Part shown: in pieces, positions 4,735 through 5,515 of the stretch
How positions within the stretch are numbered: position 1 is the first letter of the stretch
How the letters are laid out: every line of letters begins with the position of its first letter
NCBI GenBank assembly: GCA_002394125.1
Contig: DGSY01000093.1
Span: 1-5,515, forward strand
From: Ruminococcus sp. UBA4350
GTDB taxonomy: Bacteria > Bacillota > Clostridia > Oscillospirales > Ruminococcaceae
Length of the DNA: 5,515 nt
Direction of reading: 5' to 3'
Notes under the pieces: model-generated
What the model was told of the DNA's origin: nothing
The model's database searches: none
What the model saw: the letters and a program-made list of their open reading frames with translations, nothing else
Made by a program: the position numbers and the translations under genes

Positions 4735-5515
4735 ATGGCATCCTTTTCCAATCAGGTCAAATCGGAGATCTGCGGGAGCATCCGCAAGGCGGCGGACTGC
4801 CGTGCGTTTCTGGCGGGCGCACTGCTTGCGGTGCGGCGCTTTTCGGCGGATGAGATCGTTCTGCAAACGGAATGCGAGGCCTTCGCCGGACTGCTGCCGC
4901 AGCTGATCCGGAATGCCGCGCCGAAGCTGCGGTATGATACGGAGTTCCGCAGGCGGGCGGGAAAACAGCCTGTCTGGTGCTTTAGCTTCGGTAAAGCGGA
5001 GGCGAATGCGCTGACGGCCGCGCTGCATCTGGATCCCGCAGACCGCGCTGCCGGTCTGGAGACATACGGCGGCGCTGCTGCAAAGACGGCGGCAGGCGTA
5101 TTCGTTATGAGCGGGAGCATGACCGATCCGGAGCGGGCGTATCATCTGGAAATGGTCATGCCGGACGCAGCCTTCGGCAATGCGCTGCGGGAGATCTTCG
5201 CGGAGCTGCCGGGGATCCCGCTGAAATCGACAGAGCGCAAGGGCGACATGATCCTATATCTCAAGCAGAATATGCAGATCTGCGATGCGCTGACCTTTTT
5301 CGGCGCAAAGAATGCGTCGATGTCACTGGCGGAGCAGCAGGTCTACAAGAGCATCCGCAGTCAGACGAACCGCCGTCTGAACTGTGACCTTGCGAACATT
5401 GACAAATCGGTGATCGCGGGGGAGCAGCAGGTCGCGGATATCCGGCTGATCCAGCAGACGGTGGGGCTTTCGGCGCTGCCGGAGAATCTGCGGGAGATCG
5501 CAGGACTGCGGCTTG
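4735..5515 (+). CDS. whiA: DNA-binding protein WhiA (3' end outside window)
   Basis: WhiA is a Gram-positive nucleoid-associated DNA-binding protein linked to sporulation in actinomycetes and to cell division and chromosome segregation in Bacillota. The first 260 codons are present. The family opening is seen in MASFSNQVKSEICGSI. The LAGLIDADG homing-endonuclease-like half is recognisable at GVFVMSGSMTDPERAYHLEM (121-140). The most conserved region is DMILYLKQNMQICDALTFFG (171-190), then QTNRRLNCDLANIDKSV (210-226) and QVADIRLIQQTVG (232-244). LPENLREIAGLRL (248-260) leads into the C-terminal helix-turn-helix, which is cut off by the edge. Full proteins are about 300-330 residues. The N-terminal half (20-110) is divergent and lacks the usual CCRRAELAGLL wording (here ADCRAFLAGALL). 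The usual neighbours rapZ and yvcK are not upstream; an unknown protein takes that place. Confidence 0.93.
   Translation, partial: MASFSNQVKSEICGSIRKAADCRAFLAGALLAVRRFSADEIVLQTECEAFAGLLPQLIRNAAPKLRYDTEFRRRAGKQPVWCFSFGKAEANALTAALHLDPADRAAGLETYGGAAAKTAAGVFVMSGSMTDPERAYHLEMVMPDAAFGNALREIFAELPGIPLKSTERKGDMILYLKQNMQICDALTFFGAKNASMSLAEQQVYKSIRSQTNRRLNCDLANIDKSVIAGEQQVADIRLIQQTVGLSALPENLREIAGLRL

Noticed and set aside
3774..4751. 325-codon minus-strand open frame
   Set aside because: It is fully antisense to the hypothetical gene that has a good promoter, ribosome site and codon use. Long antisense frames are expected in GC-rich coding DNA, and its Arg/His/Ile-rich composition is typical of such shadows.
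4576..5145. Minus-strand frames opposite the whiA start
   Set aside because: They lie opposite clear WhiA coding sequence, show no recognisable motifs, and have no ribosome site.
1..5515. CRISPR array, tRNA or rRNA gene, riboswitch, toxin-antitoxin pair or intact prophage
   Set aside because: No regularly spaced repeats, no cloverleaf or rRNA signature, no conserved leader structure and no complete mobile-element gene were seen on either strand.

Overview
The window looks like a chromosomal segment of a low-to-mid GC Gram-positive bacterium. It is most likely a Clostridia member of the Ruminococcus/Oscillospiraceae type. The evidence is a whiA gene (restricted to Gram-positives), strong AGGAGG ribosome binding sites, consensus sigma-A promoters, and protein sequences of Ruminococcus flavour. 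The genus is inference; no rRNA or other marker is present.

Layout. (1) Positions 1-2557, minus strand: a two-gene ABC export operon. The complete MacB/LolD-type ATPase comes first (2478-1777), then an FtsX-family permease (1766-1, running off the left edge). It is driven by a near-consensus promoter (TTGAAA, 17 bp, TATAAT) whose -10 and start region are covered by palindromes that look like repressor operators. (2) Positions about 2563-3750: a compact graveyard of four gene remnants in alternating orientation. They are the last 37 codons of a small membrane protein (minus) with its terminator, the C-terminal domain of an IS110-family transposase (plus), the last 51 codons of a TetR-family regulator (minus), and a frameshifted tyrosine recombinase lacking both ends (plus). 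(3) Positions 3750-5515, plus strand: a clearly more GC-rich operon with its own promoter. It holds an unrecognised 286-residue acidic soluble protein followed 22 bp later by whiA, which runs off the right edge.

Interpretation. The right-hand operon looks like core chromosome. The left-hand ABC operon and the remnant zone look like accessory DNA assembled by successive insertions and deletions. The truncated TetR gene is a plausible former regulator of the ABC operon, whose operators appear intact, so the transporter may have lost its local repressor. I found no convincing new biological system. The points most worth following are the orphaned operator/promoter, the TetR remnant hidden between mobile-element fragments, and the unknown protein co-transcribed with whiA under a palindrome-bearing promoter.
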